Positions 37,025-48,553 of a DNA stretch of 64,000 bases are shown piece after piece. The translations under genes were made by a program, and so were the position numbers. This stretch comes from Pseudomonas fragi (GTDB lineage Bacteria; Pseudomonadota; Gammaproteobacteria; Pseudomonadales; Pseudomonadaceae): positions 62,001 to 126,000 of the forward strand of contig NZ_NQKQ01000005.1 of the NCBI RefSeq assembly GCF_002269505.1. Reading direction: 5' to 3'. The notes beneath the pieces are model-generated. The model saw only the letters and a list, made by a program, of their open reading frames with translations, was not told where the DNA came from and ran no database searches. The stretch's first letter is position 1, and every line of letters begins with the position of its first letter.

Positions 37025-37402
37025 ATGAACATGCGCAAGACAGCGTCAGCCCTGGTAGCTGCAATAGGCTTGCTCGCAGCGGGCGCAGCGGGGGCCTGGA
37101 CCATGAAGGACGGCGTTATCCAGTTCAGTAACGGCGAAGTGTCTTATTGCGACGGCTGGGCACTTGATGCGGCCTCAATCATGTTGAGTCGACAGGAGGG
37201 CAGGCCCGTTGATTATGTCTACGATGCCTACCATGAGCCTTCGGACATCACCAGGAAAATGCGCGTGCTGTTTTTGCGCGAAGCCCAGGCCTACCCGGTA
37301 GAAGATACAAAAGAAAAACAATGGGCTGCTGCAGAGAAGTTCAGCAACAAGGTGAAGGGGCAGTGTTTCAAGTCTTATATCGAGCGTGTTCCGCAATCTT
37401 GA
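37025..37402 (+). CDS. Small exported protein of unknown function
   Basis: 125 residues with a clear signal peptide (ALVAAIGLLAAGAAGA/W) and a mature part of about 100 residues containing two cysteines (SYCDGWALD and GQCFKSY), which could form a disulfide. GGAAGG lies just upstream; ATG 37025 or 37031 may start. A terminator follows at 37483. No family was recognised. Confidence 0.7.
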   Translation: MNMRKTASALVAAIGLLAAGAAGAWTMKDGVIQFSNGEVSYCDGWALDAASIMLSRQEGRPVDYVYDAYHEPSDITRKMRVLFLREAQAYPVEDTKEKQWAAAEKFSNKVKGQCFKSYIERVPQS

Positions 37403-37482
37403 ACGCCATAACCTGTGAGCGACGGAGGTACGGGCTGGGGGCAGGCAGGTCAGCCCGGGCGGGACAAATCGCAGGCACAAAA

Positions 37483-37507
37483 AAACCGGCACGGTGGCCG
37501 GTTTCTC
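37483..37507. terminator. Intrinsic terminator between small gene and tRNA-Leu
   Basis: AAACCGGC (37483-37490) pairs with GCCGGTTT (37497-37504), preceded by an A-run and followed by a short T-run. It can serve both the plus-strand small gene and the minus-strand tRNA. The 37403-37740 gap also holds the tRNA gene and its promoter. Confidence 0.75.
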
Positions 37508-37549
37508 TGTGTATCCAAGGTGCATTGAGCGGCACCTTGAATCTATGTT

Positions 37550-37634
37550 TGGTGCCCCGAGGGAGAATCGAACTCCCACTTCTTTCGAAAACGGATTTTG
37601 AATCCGCCGCGTCTACCAATTCCGCCATCAGGGC
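37550..37634 (-). tRNA. tRNA-Leu (anticodon CAA)
   Basis: 85 nucleotides including an encoded CCA. The acceptor pairs GCCCTGA with TCGGGGC. The anticodon loop is TTCAAAA between CGGA and TCCG, giving CAA, which reads UUG. A long variable arm typical of class II leucine tRNAs and the T-loop GTTCGATTC are present. Confidence 0.95.
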
Positions 37635-37647
37635 TCAATGGCGGCGA

Positions 37648-37676
37648 AGTATAGAGATGAGGTTTAGGTCGGTCAA
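37648..37676 (-). promoter_or_regulatory. Promoter of tRNA-Leu
   Basis: On the minus strand TTGACC (37676-37671), exactly 17 bases, then TATACT (37653-37648) form a near-consensus sigma-70 promoter. Transcription would begin about 7 bases before the mature 5' end. Confidence 0.75.
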
Positions 37677-37740
37677 CAACTTATTGGTCTATTTTTGCCA
37701 AGTCCGTTAAACTCCCCGGCCCTGCTAGACGAAACCTATC

Positions 37741-39929
<2,189 letters not shown>

Positions 39930-39971
39930 GTTTCGGACCTTTAAGAAACAACATTGCAACTGGAGTGCTTA

Positions 39972-40310
39972 ATGAGCTTTTTCATCTCTTCCGCTTTCGC
40001 GGACGCTGCTGCACCTGCCGCTGCTGGCCCTATGGGCGGCGGTTTTGAATGGATTTTCCTGGTCGGCTTCCTGGTCATCTTCTACCTGATGATCTGGCGT
40101 CCACAGGCCAAGCGCGCCAAAGAGCAGAAAGCCCTGTTGGGTAACCTGCAAAAAGGCGACGAGATCGTGACCACTGGCGGTATCGCCGGCAAAATCGTCA
40201 AGGTTTCCGATGCTTTTGTTGTCATCGAAGTGTCTGACACTGTCGAGCTGAAAATTCAGAAAGGCTCGGTTGCAGCCACGTTGCCTAAAGGCACGCTGAA
40301 AGCGATCTAA
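39972..40310 (+). CDS. yajC: Preprotein translocase accessory subunit YajC
   Basis: 112 residues with one membrane helix (about 22-44; WIFLVGFLVIFYLMIWRPQA) followed by the conserved cytoplasmic LLGNLQKGDEIVTTGGIAGK. GGAG precedes the ATG at 39972. It associates with SecDF and YidC in the inner membrane. A hairpin lies between it and secD. Confidence 0.95.
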   Translation: MSFFISSAFADAAAPAAAGPMGGGFEWIFLVGFLVIFYLMIWRPQAKRAKEQKALLGNLQKGDEIVTTGGIAGKIVKVSDAFVVIEVSDTVELKIQKGSVAATLPKGTLKAI

Positions 40311-40332
40311 GTTTCAACTTTCAACAATCGAC

Positions 40333-40357
40333 GGGGCGCGCAAGGCGCCCCGCGTTT
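40333..40357 (+). terminator. Hairpin between yajC and secD
   Basis: GGGGCGC (40333-40339) and GCGCCCC (40345-40351) form a 7-bp GC stem, followed by CGCGTTTT. It looks like a weak intrinsic terminator or attenuator inside the yajC-secDF operon, ending 20 bases before secD. Confidence 0.55.
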
Positions 40358-40376
40358 TAAGCGGGCGGCGTGATTG

Positions 40377-42245
40377 ATGCTGAACAAATACCCTCTGTGG
40401 AAATACATACTGATCCTGGCAGTGCTGGCGATCGGTTTTATTTATTCCGCTCCCAATCTGTACCCTGATGATCCGGCCATTCAAGTGTCGGGTGCGAGCA
40501 CGGCCCTGCAGGTCACTCAAGCTGATCTGGATCGCGCAAGCAAGGCGCTGACGGATGCAGGCATTGAAGTCAAGGGTGCTTCCCTGGCCCAGAACGGCAA
40601 AGGTGGCTTGTTGCGCCTGGTCAAGAAAGACGACCAGCTGCCGGCCAAGGATGTTGTACGCAAGGCCCTGGGTGACGACTATGTCGTAGCGCTCAACCTG
40701 GCACAGACCACGCCACAATGGTTGCGCAGTCTGGGTGCTCACCCGATGAAACTGGGTCTGGACTTGTCGGGTGGTGTGCACTTCCTGCTGGAAGTGGACA
40801 TGGACAAAGCTGTCGATGCACGCATGAAAGTGTACGAGAGCGATGTCAAAAGCCTGTTGCGCAAAGAAAAAGTGCGTTATCGCAGCCTGCCGCAACTCAA
40901 CGGTGCCATTCAGTTGGGCTTCACTGATGAAGCTGCCCGTGAGCAAGCGCGTAGCCTGATCCGCAAAAGCTTCAATGACTTCGACATTACCGCTGCAGAC
41001 CTGAACGGTCAGCCGGTTCTGCGTCTGGCGATGACCCCGGCCAAGCTGGCGGAAATCCGTGAATATTCCATCAAGCAAAACCTGACAACCGTCCGTAACC
41101 GGGTCAACGAGTTGGGTGTTGCCGAGCCTCTGGTTCAGCGTCAGGGTGCCAACCGCATCGTGGTTGAGCTGCCGGGCGTACAAGACACCGCCGAAGCCAA
41201 GCGTATTCTGGGCAAGACGGCCAACCTTGAGTTTCGTCTGGCCGCCGAGCCGGGCGCTTCCAAAGCCACTTCCGAAACCTTCGAGTTCCGTGAAGGCAAC
41301 CGTCCTGCAGCGCAAATCGAGCGTGGCCTGATCATCACCGGTGACCAGGTGACCGATGCCCAGGCAGGCTTTGACGAGCATGGCCGTCCACAGGTGAACA
41401 TCAAGCTTGATGGTCACGGTGGCGAGTTGATGAGTCGTTCGACGCGCAGCAACGTTGGCCGCAGCATGGCGGTAATCTTCATCGAGCAGAAGCCGGTGAC
41501 GACTTACACCAAGCAAGTGGTTGACGGTGTCGAGAAGGACGTACCGGTTCAGTCGTTCAAAGAAGAGAAAAAGATCATCAGCCTGGCGACCATCCAGTCG
41601 CCGCTGGGCAGCCAGTTCCGGATTACCGGTCTGAATGGCCAGGGTGAGGCTTCCGAGCTGGCCCTGCTGTTGCGTGCTGGTGGTCTGGCAGCGCCAATGT
41701 ACTTCGCTGAAGAGCGCACCATTGGCCCGAGCCTGGGTGCTGACAACATTACCAAGGGTGTCGATGCATCGCTGTGGGGCATGCTGTTCGTGTCTATCTT
41801 CATCATCGCCATCTACCGTTTCTTCGGTGTGATCGCGACGGTGGCACTGGCGGGCAACATGGTCTTGCTGCTGGCGCTGATGTCGGTGCTGGGTGCAACC
41901 CTGACCCTGCCGGGTATTGCCGGTATCGTGTTGACGATGGGTATGGCGGTCGATGCCAACGTACTGATCTTCTCGCGTATACGTGAAGAGCTGGCCAATG
42001 GCATGACACCACAGCGGGCGATCAACGAAGGTTTCAACCGTGCCTTTACGGCCATCGTTGACTCCAACCTGACAACCCTGCTGGTCGGCGGGATCCTCTT
42101 CGCCATGGGTACCGGGCCGGTCAAAGGCTTTGCGGTGACCATGTCGCTGGGTATCTTTACCTCGATGTTCACGGCCATTATGGTCACCCGCGCACTGGTC
42201 AACCTGGTGTATGGCGGTCGGGACTTCAAGAAGTTGTGGATTTAA
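40377..42245 (+). CDS. secD: Protein translocase subunit SecD
   Basis: 622 residues. It has an N-terminal helix, a large periplasmic P1 region (about 30-445) and five C-terminal helices with the conserved LGLDLSGGVHFLLEVD and GMAVDANVLIFSRIREE. It forms with SecF the proton-driven complex that assists late Sec export. The ATG at 40377 is taken rather than the preceding TTG. Confidence 0.97.
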   Translation: MLNKYPLWKYILILAVLAIGFIYSAPNLYPDDPAIQVSGASTALQVTQADLDRASKALTDAGIEVKGASLAQNGKGGLLRLVKKDDQLPAKDVVRKALGDDYVVALNLAQTTPQWLRSLGAHPMKLGLDLSGGVHFLLEVDMDKAVDARMKVYESDVKSLLRKEKVRYRSLPQLNGAIQLGFTDEAAREQARSLIRKSFNDFDITAADLNGQPVLRLAMTPAKLAEIREYSIKQNLTTVRNRVNELGVAEPLVQRQGANRIVVELPGVQDTAEAKRILGKTANLEFRLAAEPGASKATSETFEFREGNRPAAQIERGLIITGDQVTDAQAGFDEHGRPQVNIKLDGHGGELMSRSTRSNVGRSMAVIFIEQKPVTTYTKQVVDGVEKDVPVQSFKEEKKIISLATIQSPLGSQFRITGLNGQGEASELALLLRAGGLAAPMYFAEERTIGPSLGADNITKGVDASLWGMLFVSIFIIAIYRFFGVIATVALAGNMVLLLALMSVLGATLTLPGIAGIVLTMGMAVDANVLIFSRIREELANGMTPQRAINEGFNRAFTAIVDSNLTTLLVGGILFAMGTGPVKGFAVTMSLGIFTSMFTAIMVTRALVNLVYGGRDFKKLWI

Positions 42246-42254
42246 GGGGCTGCC

Positions 42255-43169
42255 ATGTTACGTACAATCAACTTCATGGGCGTTCGCAACGTAGCGTTCG
42301 GCGTCACTGTACTGCTTACCGTGCTGGCCTTGTTCAGCATGTTCCACAAGGGCATGAACTACGGCCTGGACTTCACCGGCGGTACGCTTATCGAGCTGAC
42401 CTACGAGAAGCCGGCTGACCTGACCAAGGTGCGTAACGAGCTGGTTTCGGCCGGCTTCCACGATGCCGTGGTGCAGAGCTTTGGTGCGACGACTGACTTG
42501 CTGGTGCGTATGCCCGGCGATGATCCGTTGCTGGGTAACAAGGTAGCGGCTGCGCTGGGTCAGGCAGATACCAGCAACCCGGCGGTCATCAAGCGCGTCG
42601 AGTTCGTTGGCCCGCAGGTGGGTGAAGAGCTGCGCGACCAGGGCGGCCTCGGCATGCTGATGGCCCTGGGCGGCATCATGCTGTACCTGGCTTTCCGCTT
42701 TCAGTGGAAGTTCGCTGTCGGCGCGATCGTGTCCCTGGTTCACGACGTGATCGTGACCATGGGCGTGCTGTCGTGGTTCCAGATCACCTTCGACCTGACG
42801 GTGTTGGCGGCGGTGCTGGCGATCATCGGCTACTCGCTCAACGACACCATCGTGGTCTTTGACCGGGTGCGTGAGAACTTCCGGGTGCTGCGCAAGGCCA
42901 GCCTGATCGACAACATCAACATCTCGACCACGCAAACCTTGCTGCGCACCATGGCGACTTCGATCTCCACCTTGCTGGCCATTGCCGCATTGCTGATCTT
43001 CGGTGGCGACAACCTGTGGGGCTTCTCGATTGCCCTGTTCGTGGGTGTTCTGGCGGGTACTTACTCGTCGATCTACATCGCTAACGTGGTGCTGATCTGG
43101 CTGAAGCTCAGTGCAGAGGATCTGATTCCGCCTGCGGCGAGCGAGAAGGAAATCGACGACCGTCCATAA
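42255..43169 (+). CDS. secF: Protein translocase subunit SecF
   Basis: 304 residues. It has an N-terminal helix, GLDFTGGTLIELTYEKP, a periplasmic domain and five helices with GYSLNDTIVVFDRVREN. It starts 9 bases after secD and is followed by a strong terminator. Confidence 0.97.
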   Translation: MLRTINFMGVRNVAFGVTVLLTVLALFSMFHKGMNYGLDFTGGTLIELTYEKPADLTKVRNELVSAGFHDAVVQSFGATTDLLVRMPGDDPLLGNKVAAALGQADTSNPAVIKRVEFVGPQVGEELRDQGGLGMLMALGGIMLYLAFRFQWKFAVGAIVSLVHDVIVTMGVLSWFQITFDLTVLAAVLAIIGYSLNDTIVVFDRVRENFRVLRKASLIDNINISTTQTLLRTMATSISTLLAIAALLIFGGDNLWGFSIALFVGVLAGTYSSIYIANVVLIWLKLSAEDLIPPAASEKEIDDRP

Positions 43170-43200
43170 CCATCAGTTATCGACACGTTGTTATCTAAAA

Positions 43201-43231
43201 GGCGCGAGTTATTGAACTCGCGCCTTTTTTT
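43201..43231 (+). terminator. Intrinsic terminator of the secDF operon
   Basis: A perfect 10-bp stem GGCGCGAGTT/AACTCGCGCC with an ATTG loop, followed by seven Ts. Confidence 0.95.
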
Positions 43232-43291
43232 GTGCTCCAAGTCCAGGATTGGTGTGGGACTGTTCCCACTTAAGATGGTCTGGAGGTTCAC

Positions 43292-43819
43292 GTGAACAAG
43301 TCATTGCTGGTGGGTGCTGTACTGGGTGCTGTCGGTGTTACAGCCGGTGGTGCTTTTGCCACTTACAGCTTGGTGAAAGGCCCTGAGTCTGCACAGGTGC
43401 TGGCCGTTGTGCCGGTCAACCAGCAGATCAAAACGCCGCGTGAGGTGTGCAAGGATGTGACTGTGACGCGCCAGGCGCCGGTCAAGGATCAACATCAGAT
43501 CGTCGGCAGCGTGATTGGCGCAGTGGCAGGCGGTTTGCTGGGTAATCAGGTGGGTGGCGGTAACGGCAAAAAGATTGCCACGGTTGCCGGTGCGGTGGGT
43601 GGCGGTTATGCCGGTAACAAGGTGCAGGAAGGCATGCAGGAGCGTGATACCTACACCACGACCCAGACGCGCTGCAATACGGTCAATGACATCAGCAGCA
43701 AGGTCGTCGGCTACGACGTGCGCTATTCGCTCAATGGCAAGGAAGGCAAGGTGCGTATGGATCACGAGCCAGGCAATGAAATTGCCGTGGACAAGGAAGG
43801 CAAGCTGATCCTGAATTAA
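43292..43819 (+). CDS. Glycine-zipper 2TM-domain envelope protein
   Basis: 175 residues starting at GTG 43292 with GGAGG five bases upstream. An N-terminal hydrophobic segment (LLVGAVLGAVGVTAGGAFAT) is followed by the glycine-zipper block IVGSVIGAVAGGLLGNQVGG at about 71-90 and the repeat TVAGAVGGGYAGNK. The C-terminal part carries VGYDVRYSLNGKEGKVRMDH. This is the 17-kDa-antigen/SlyB-like architecture; members are outer-membrane or periplasmic proteins that respond to envelope stress. Exact role unknown. Confidence 0.8.
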   Translation: MNKSLLVGAVLGAVGVTAGGAFATYSLVKGPESAQVLAVVPVNQQIKTPREVCKDVTVTRQAPVKDQHQIVGSVIGAVAGGLLGNQVGGGNGKKIATVAGAVGGGYAGNKVQEGMQERDTYTTTQTRCNTVNDISSKVVGYDVRYSLNGKEGKVRMDHEPGNEIAVDKEGKLILN

Positions 43820-43825
43820 GTTCTT

Positions 43826-43912
43826 GTGGGTGCGGGCTTGCTCGCGATGCAGGCGGCGCGGGCTGTCAGGCAAATCGCGGTGATGTCATCGCGAGCAAGC
43901 CCGCTCCTACAG
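43826..43912. repeat. REP doublet (GTGGGNGCGGGCTTGCTCGC type)
   Basis: GTGGGTGCGGGCTTGCTCGC and GCGAGCAAGCCCGCTCCTAC form inverted arms around about 45 bases, between convergent genes and just before a bidirectional terminator. Confidence 0.85.
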
Positions 43913-43930
43913 GGGGCAATTTCAAGGCCA

Positions 43931-43960
43931 AAAAAAAGCACCCCGAAGGGTGCTTTTTTT
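43931..43960. terminator. Bidirectional intrinsic terminator
   Basis: Seven As, the stem GCACCC-CGAA-GGGTGC and seven Ts. It serves the glycine-zipper gene on the plus strand and suhB on the minus strand. Confidence 0.95.
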
Positions 43961-43975
43961 GTCTGCGGTATTCGC

Positions 43976-44791
43976 TTAGCGTTTCAGCGAGGTTGGCAGG
44001 TGTGGCTGGATTGCAGTCAGAACGGCTTTGAAGCACTTGGTGTTACCGGCAACGATATGACCTTTTTCAAGGAAATCGTGGCTACCGGTAAAGTCGCTGA
44101 CCAGGCCGCCTGCTTCTTGAATCAGCAGTGCGCCTGCAGCCATGTCCCACTCGGACAGGCCCGACTCCCAGAATGCGTCGAAACGACCAGCAGCCACGTA
44201 GGCCAGATCCAGGCTGGCAGCGCCTGCACGGCGGATACCGGCAGTCTGGCCAACCAGGCTGCGGAACATGCCCAGGTAGTTGTCCAGGTTATCCATCTGG
44301 TTGTCGCGGAACGGGAAGCCAGTGCCCAGCAGGGCGCCTTCGAGGCTGGTGCGACCGCTTACACGCAGGCGGCGACCGTTCAGTTGTGCGCCACGGCCAC
44401 GGCTGGCAGTGAATTCTTCCTGGCGAACCGGGTCGAGTACCACTGCGTGCTCAAGGCGGCCACGGTATTTGCAGGCGATGCTGACGGCGAAATGTGGAAC
44501 GCCGCGCAGGAAGTTGGTGGTGCCATCCAGTGGATCGATGATCCACAGGTAGTCTTCACCTTCACCGCTGCCTGGGTGCATGCCGGTTTCTTCACCGAGA
44601 ATGCCGTGCGTCGGGTAAGCCTTGCGCAGGGCGTCGATGATTTTCTGTTCAGCAGCACGATCGACTTCAGAGACGTAATCCTTGGCGTCTTTTTCGTCAA
44701 CCTTGATGGTATCCAGGCGCTCGATGGAGCGGAAAATCAATTCACTGGCGCTGCGGGCGGCGCGCAGCGCGATATTCAGCATGGGCTGCAT
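43976..44791 (-). CDS. suhB: Inositol-1-monophosphatase
   Basis: 271 residues. Metal-site motifs are GEETG (about 68-72), DPLDGTTNF and SEWDMAAGALLIQEAGG. In E. coli SuhB is also a transcription antitermination factor for rRNA operons; in P. aeruginosa it affects virulence gene expression. It is divergent from trmJ, a conserved neighbour pair. Confidence 0.95.
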   Translation of the reverse strand: MQPMLNIALRAARSASELIFRSIERLDTIKVDEKDAKDYVSEVDRAAEQKIIDALRKAYPTHGILGEETGMHPGSGEGEDYLWIIDPLDGTTNFLRGVPHFAVSIACKYRGRLEHAVVLDPVRQEEFTASRGRGAQLNGRRLRVSGRTSLEGALLGTGFPFRDNQMDNLDNYLGMFRSLVGQTAGIRRAGAASLDLAYVAAGRFDAFWESGLSEWDMAAGALLIQEAGGLVSDFTGSHDFLEKGHIVAGNTKCFKAVLTAIQPHLPTSLKR

Positions 44792-44935
44792 GGACGTTTC
44801 ACCTAAGGTTGTTAAAGAAAGCCGAATATTCTATCAGAAAACTTTGGTAGATGAAGGTTTGCGTTAGCTTTCGTAGCTTATGACGTTTTGCTTAGGTAAG
44901 ATTTGCTCCCTTTTGCTGGTCTGTGAGCGCTTCCT

Positions 44936-45706
44936 TTGCTGCCTAATATTCGTGTCGTTCTGGTCAATACCAGCCATCCCGGGAACATCGGCGGTGCTGC
45001 GCGTGCCATGAAGAACATGGGGTTGTCGCGGCTTGTTCTGGTGGAGCCAAGGGTGTTCCCGCACCATGAAGCCGACGCGCGGGCCTCGGGTGCGGGCGAC
45101 ATTCTGGAAAATGCACAGGTTGTCGCGACCCTTGAAGATGCCCTGGTGGGCTGCAATCTGGTGCTTGGCACCAGTGCTCGCGACCGCCGTATCCCCTGGC
45201 CGCTGCTGGACCCGCGCGAGTGCGGGCAGAAAGTGGTTGCAGAGGCGGCCCAGGGCGCTGAAATCGCGCTGGTGTTCGGTCGTGAAGACTCCGGCCTGAC
45301 CAATGACGAGTTGCAGCGCTGTCACTTCCATGTACATATCCCTTCTGATCCCGAGTTCAGTTCCCTGAATCTGGGCGCTGCCGTGCAAGTCCTCAGCTAC
45401 GAGATTCGCATGGCGTGGCTGGCAGCCCAGGGGCAGCCAAGCAAGATCGAGAAAGAAGAAGTGGCGTCCACTAAAAGTGGCGAGCTGGCGACCATGGATG
45501 AGCTGGAGCGCTTTTATGAGCATCTGGAGCAAACCCTGGTGGCCATTGAGTTTATGGACCCGGAAAAGCCGCGCCACCTCATGGCGCGCCTGCGTCGGCT
45601 CTATGGTCGCAGTGCTGTCAGTCGTGCCGAGATGAATATTTTGCGTGGCATTCTCACCGAAACCCAAAAAGCAGCCCGTGGCGAGCTGCTTAAGCGCAAG
45701 GATTAA
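44936..45706 (+). CDS. trmJ: tRNA (cytidine/uridine-2'-O-)-methyltransferase TrmJ
   Basis: 256-residue SPOUT methyltransferase. It has [20 protein letters not shown] at the N-terminus, [15 protein letters not shown] and the knot segment [20 protein letters not shown]. It methylates position 32 of several tRNAs. The start is a TTG at 44936, inferred because conserved sequence begins there and no nearby in-frame ATG exists; the ribosome site is poor. It overlaps the region just before cysE. Confidence 0.92.
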   Translation: MLPNIRVVLVNTSHPGNIGGAARAMKNMGLSRLVLVEPRVFPHHEADARASGAGDILENAQVVATLEDALVGCNLVLGTSARDRRIPWPLLDPRECGQKVVAEAAQGAEIALVFGREDSGLTNDELQRCHFHVHIPSDPEFSSLNLGAAVQVLSYEIRMAWLAAQGQPSKIEKEEVASTKSGELATMDELERFYEHLEQTLVAIEFMDPEKPRHLMARLRRLYGRSAVSRAEMNILRGILTETQKAARGELLKRKD

Positions 45707-45708
45707 TG

Positions 45709-46485
45709 ATGTTCGAGCGTCTGCGTGAAGATATCCAAAGTGTGTTTCACCGTGATCCGGCTGCGCGCAATGCTTTTGAGGTGCTGACGTGCTATCCGGG
45801 GATGCATGCGATCTGGATTCACCGCCTGTCGGCGCTACTGTGGCAGGCCGGCTGGAAGTGGCTGGCGCGCCTGGTATCGAACTTCGGGCGCTGGTTGACC
45901 GGGATTGAAATTCATCCGGGGGCCAAGGTCGGGCGTCGTTTCTTTATCGATCACGGGATGGGTATCGTTATCGGTGAGACCGCCGAAATTGGTGATGACG
46001 TGACCTTGTATCAGGGCGTGACCCTTGGCGGCACCAGCTGGAACAAGGGCAAGCGCCACCCCACGCTGGAAAATGGCGTTGTTGTTGGTGCTGGTGCCAA
46101 AGTGCTGGGCCCGTTCACGGTGGGGGCGGGTGCCAAGGTCGGCTCCAATGCGGTGGTGACCAAGGCAGTGCCGCCGGGTGCGACCGTGGTCGGTATTCCG
46201 GGGCGGATCATTATCAAAAATGACGATGAGACCGAGGCCAAGCGCAAGGCAATGGCCGAGAAGATCGGCTTTGACGCCTACGGTGTCAGCGAAGACATGC
46301 CGGACCCGGTCGCGCGGGCCATTGGCCAGTTGCTGGATCATTTGCAGGCGGTTGACGGCAAGCTGGACGGGATGTGCGGTGCGCTAAAAGACTTGGGCAG
46401 TCCTTACTGTGCGAAAGATCTCCCTGAGCTGCGCGAAGAAGACTTCGCAAGTGTTAAGGATAAGGACGAAAGCAAGGCGGTCTAG
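45709..46485 (+). CDS. cysE: Serine O-acetyltransferase
   Basis: 258 residues. An N-terminal helical part is followed by left-handed beta-helix hexapeptide repeats ([40 protein letters not shown]). It makes O-acetylserine for cysteine synthesis, which supplies the sulfur used by IscS. ATG 45709 sits six bases from AAGGA; ATG 45706 overlaps the trmJ stop and is an alternative. It precedes the isc operon, separated by a REP pair and the isc promoter. Confidence 0.95.
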   Translation: MFERLREDIQSVFHRDPAARNAFEVLTCYPGMHAIWIHRLSALLWQAGWKWLARLVSNFGRWLTGIEIHPGAKVGRRFFIDHGMGIVIGETAEIGDDVTLYQGVTLGGTSWNKGKRHPTLENGVVVGAGAKVLGPFTVGAGAKVGSNAVVTKAVPPGATVVGIPGRIIIKNDDETEAKRKAMAEKIGFDAYGVSEDMPDPVARAIGQLLDHLQAVDGKLDGMCGALKDLGSPYCAKDLPELREEDFASVKDKDESKAV

Positions 46486-46497
46486 ATTCTGGGTGTT

Positions 46498-46582
46498 GTG
46501 GGAGCGAGCCTGCTCGCGATGCTGGCGCTGCAGTCTTTGAGGCTGGTCGAGCTGCCGCCATCGCGAGCAGGCTCGCTCCCAC
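46498..46582. repeat. REP doublet between cysE and iscR
   Basis: GTGGGAGCGAGCCTGCTCGC and GCGAGCAGGCTCGCTCCCAC form perfect inverted arms around about 45 bases. It isolates cysE from the isc promoter. The 251-base gap is otherwise filled by that promoter. Confidence 0.85.
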
Positions 46583-46671
46583 ACCAGATGCTTCATGTGC
46601 CATTACGCCGCAGACCCTGCTACAATGCGCGCGCTCTTTTGCGGGTAATCCCGACTAAAGTACTAGGTCTA

Positions 46672-46704
46672 ATAGTTGACTTAATTAGTCGGGTATAACA
46701 TACT
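46672..46704 (+). promoter_or_regulatory. isc operon promoter with IscR type-1 site
   Basis: The 25-bp near-palindrome at 46672-46696 runs ATAGTTGACT, TAATT, AGTCGGGTAT and fits the type-1 IscR consensus closely. TTGACT (46676-46681), 17 bases and CATACT (46699-46704) give the promoter, so [2Fe-2S]-IscR bound over the -35 would repress. A weaker second half-site (CCGACTAAAGTACT) lies just upstream at about 46651-46664. Confidence 0.8.
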
Positions 46705-46736
46705 CGCCCTCATTCCGAATTCCGTGGTACCTGTCC

Positions 46737-47228
46737 ATGAGACTGACTACAAAAGGCCGTTACGCCGTAACTGCAATGCTCGATTTGGCGTTGCACGCAC
46801 AGCACGGGCCGGTGTCCCTGGCCGATATTTCCGAGCGCCAAGGCATCTCTCTTTCCTACCTTGAGCAACTGTTCGCCAAATTGCGCCGCAGCAGCCTGGT
46901 TTCCAGTGTGCGTGGCCCGGGTGGCGGCTATCAGCTGTCGCGCGACATGCAGGGCATTCAAGTCGCTCAGGTAATTGATGCCGTGAACGAGTCGGTCGAC
47001 GCAACGCGTTGCCAGGGCCTTGGCGACTGCCATGCCGGCGACACCTGCTTGACCCACCACTTGTGGTGCGACCTCAGCTTGCAAATACACGATTTTCTCA
47101 GCGGTATCAGCTTGGCTGATCTTGTCACTCGCCGTGAGGTACAAGAAGTAGCCCAGCGTCAGGATCAGCGCCGCTGTAATGGCAAGGCGCCGCACCTGGA
47201 TAAGATCGAAGCGTCCGCCGTCGAGTGA
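46737..47228 (+). CDS. iscR: Iron-sulfur cluster regulator IscR
   Basis: 163-residue Rrf2-family winged-helix repressor with [2Fe-2S] ligands Cys92, Cys98, Cys104 and His107, all at the E. coli positions. The recognition helix region is [20 protein letters not shown]. It represses its own operon when cluster supply is adequate and, without cluster, regulates type-2 sites. Confidence 0.97.
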   Translation: MRLTTKGRYAVTAMLDLALHAQHGPVSLADISERQGISLSYLEQLFAKLRRSSLVSSVRGPGGGYQLSRDMQGIQVAQVIDAVNESVDATRCQGLGDCHAGDTCLTHHLWCDLSLQIHDFLSGISLADLVTRREVQEVAQRQDQRRCNGKAPHLDKIEASAVE

Positions 47229-47277
47229 TTGCATAAATACGACGGTGCGCCAGCCAGCCTGATTTAGGAGATAGTCC

Positions 47278-48492
47278 ATGAAATTGCCAATTTACCTCGA
47301 TTACTCAGCCACTACCCCGGTTGATCCGCGCGTTGCTCAAAAAATGAGCGATTGCTTGCTGGTTGACGGGAACTTCGGTAACCCGGCTTCGCGCTCCCAC
47401 GTATTTGGCTGGAAAGCCGAAGAAGCGGTTGAGAACGGCCGTCGCCAGGTTGCTGACCTGGTCAATGCCGACCCGCGTGAAATTGTCTGGACTTCCGGTG
47501 CGACCGAAGCCAACAACCTGGCAATCAAGGGTGCTGCGCATTTCTATGCCACCAAAGGCAAGCACCTGATCACCGACAAGATCGAACACAAAGCCGTTCT
47601 CGACACCATGCGTCAGCTGGAGCGTGAAGGCTTTGAAGTGACCTACATCGAGCCGGGTACCGATGGTCTGGTAACCCCAGCCATGGTTGAAGCTGCGATG
47701 CGCGACGACACCATCCTGGTTTCGATCATGCACGTGAACAACGAAATCGGCACAATCAACGACATCGCTGCCATTGGTGAGCTGACTCGCTCGCGCGGCG
47801 TGTTGTTCCATGTCGATGCGGCGCAGTCCACCGGCAAGGTAGAGATCGACCTGGCCAAGCTGAAAGTCGACCTGATGTCGTTCTCGGCGCACAAAACCTA
47901 CGGCCCTAAAGGTATTGGCGCACTGTACGTAAGCCGTAAGCCTCGCGTACGTATCGAAGCGGCCATGCACGGCGGCGGTCACGAGCGCGGCATGCGTTCG
48001 GGCACCTTGGCCACCCACCAGATCGTGGGCATGGGCGAAGCGTTCCAGATCGCCAAAGAAGAAATGGCCGCTGAAAACATTCGTATCAAGGCGTTGAGCG
48101 ATCGCTTCTTCAAGCAGGTTGAACACCTTGAAGAACTGTACGTCAACGGCAGCATGGTCCACCGCGTTCCGCACAACCTGAACCTGAGCTTCAACTACGT
48201 TGAAGGCGAGTCGCTGATCATGGCGCTCAAGGATCTGGCTGTGTCGTCCGGTTCGGCCTGTACTTCGGCTTCCCTGGAACCGTCCTACGTACTGCGTGCC
48301 TTGGGCCGCAATGACGAATTGGCGCACAGCTCGATTCGTTTCACGTTTGGTCGCTTCACCACCGAAGAAGAAATCGATTACGCCGCGCAGAAGGTTTGCG
48401 AGGCTGTTACCAAGCTGCGCGCCTTGTCGCCGCTGTGGGACATGTACAAAGACGGCATCGACATTTCGAAAATCGAATGGGCGGCGCACTAA
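47278..48492 (+). CDS. iscS: Cysteine desulfurase
   Basis: 404 residues. PLP lysine is Lys206 in [12 protein letters not shown] and the persulfide-forming cysteine is Cys328 in [16 protein letters not shown], the same numbering as E. coli. AGGAG precedes the ATG. It supplies sulfur to IscU and tRNA thiolation. Confidence 0.98.
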   Translation: MKLPIYLDYSATTPVDPRVAQKMSDCLLVDGNFGNPASRSHVFGWKAEEAVENGRRQVADLVNADPREIVWTSGATEANNLAIKGAAHFYATKGKHLITDKIEHKAVLDTMRQLEREGFEVTYIEPGTDGLVTPAMVEAAMRDDTILVSIMHVNNEIGTINDIAAIGELTRSRGVLFHVDAAQSTGKVEIDLAKLKVDLMSFSAHKTYGPKGIGALYVSRKPRVRIEAAMHGGGHERGMRSGTLATHQIVGMGEAFQIAKEEMAAENIRIKALSDRFFKQVEHLEELYVNGSMVHRVPHNLNLSFNYVEGESLIMALKDLAVSSGSACTSASLEPSYVLRALGRNDELAHSSIRFTFGRFTTEEEIDYAAQKVCEAVTKLRALSPLWDMYKDGIDISKIEWAAH

Positions 48493-48512
48493 CAATTTAA
48501 GTCGCCGTAAGT

Positions 48513-48553
48513 AGACGCTGTAAGCGTAGCGAACAGCAGCTTTTACAGCGTCT
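48513..48553 (+). other. Stable intercistronic hairpin between iscS and iscU
   Basis: AGACGCTGTAA (48513-48523) and TTACAGCGTCT (48543-48553) are perfect 11-bp arms, extended outward by an inverted AGTCGC/GCGACT pair at about 48500-48505 and 48560-48565. No T-run follows, so it is unlikely to be a terminator. It may mark an mRNA processing or stabilisation point. Confidence 0.6.

Noticed and set aside
37403..37560. Small open frames between the exported protein and the tRNA
   Set aside because: They run through the terminator and tRNA gene and have no coding pattern.
46676..46699. TTGACT paired with TATAAC as the isc promoter
   Set aside because: The spacer is only 12 bases. CATACT at 17 bases is a better -10.
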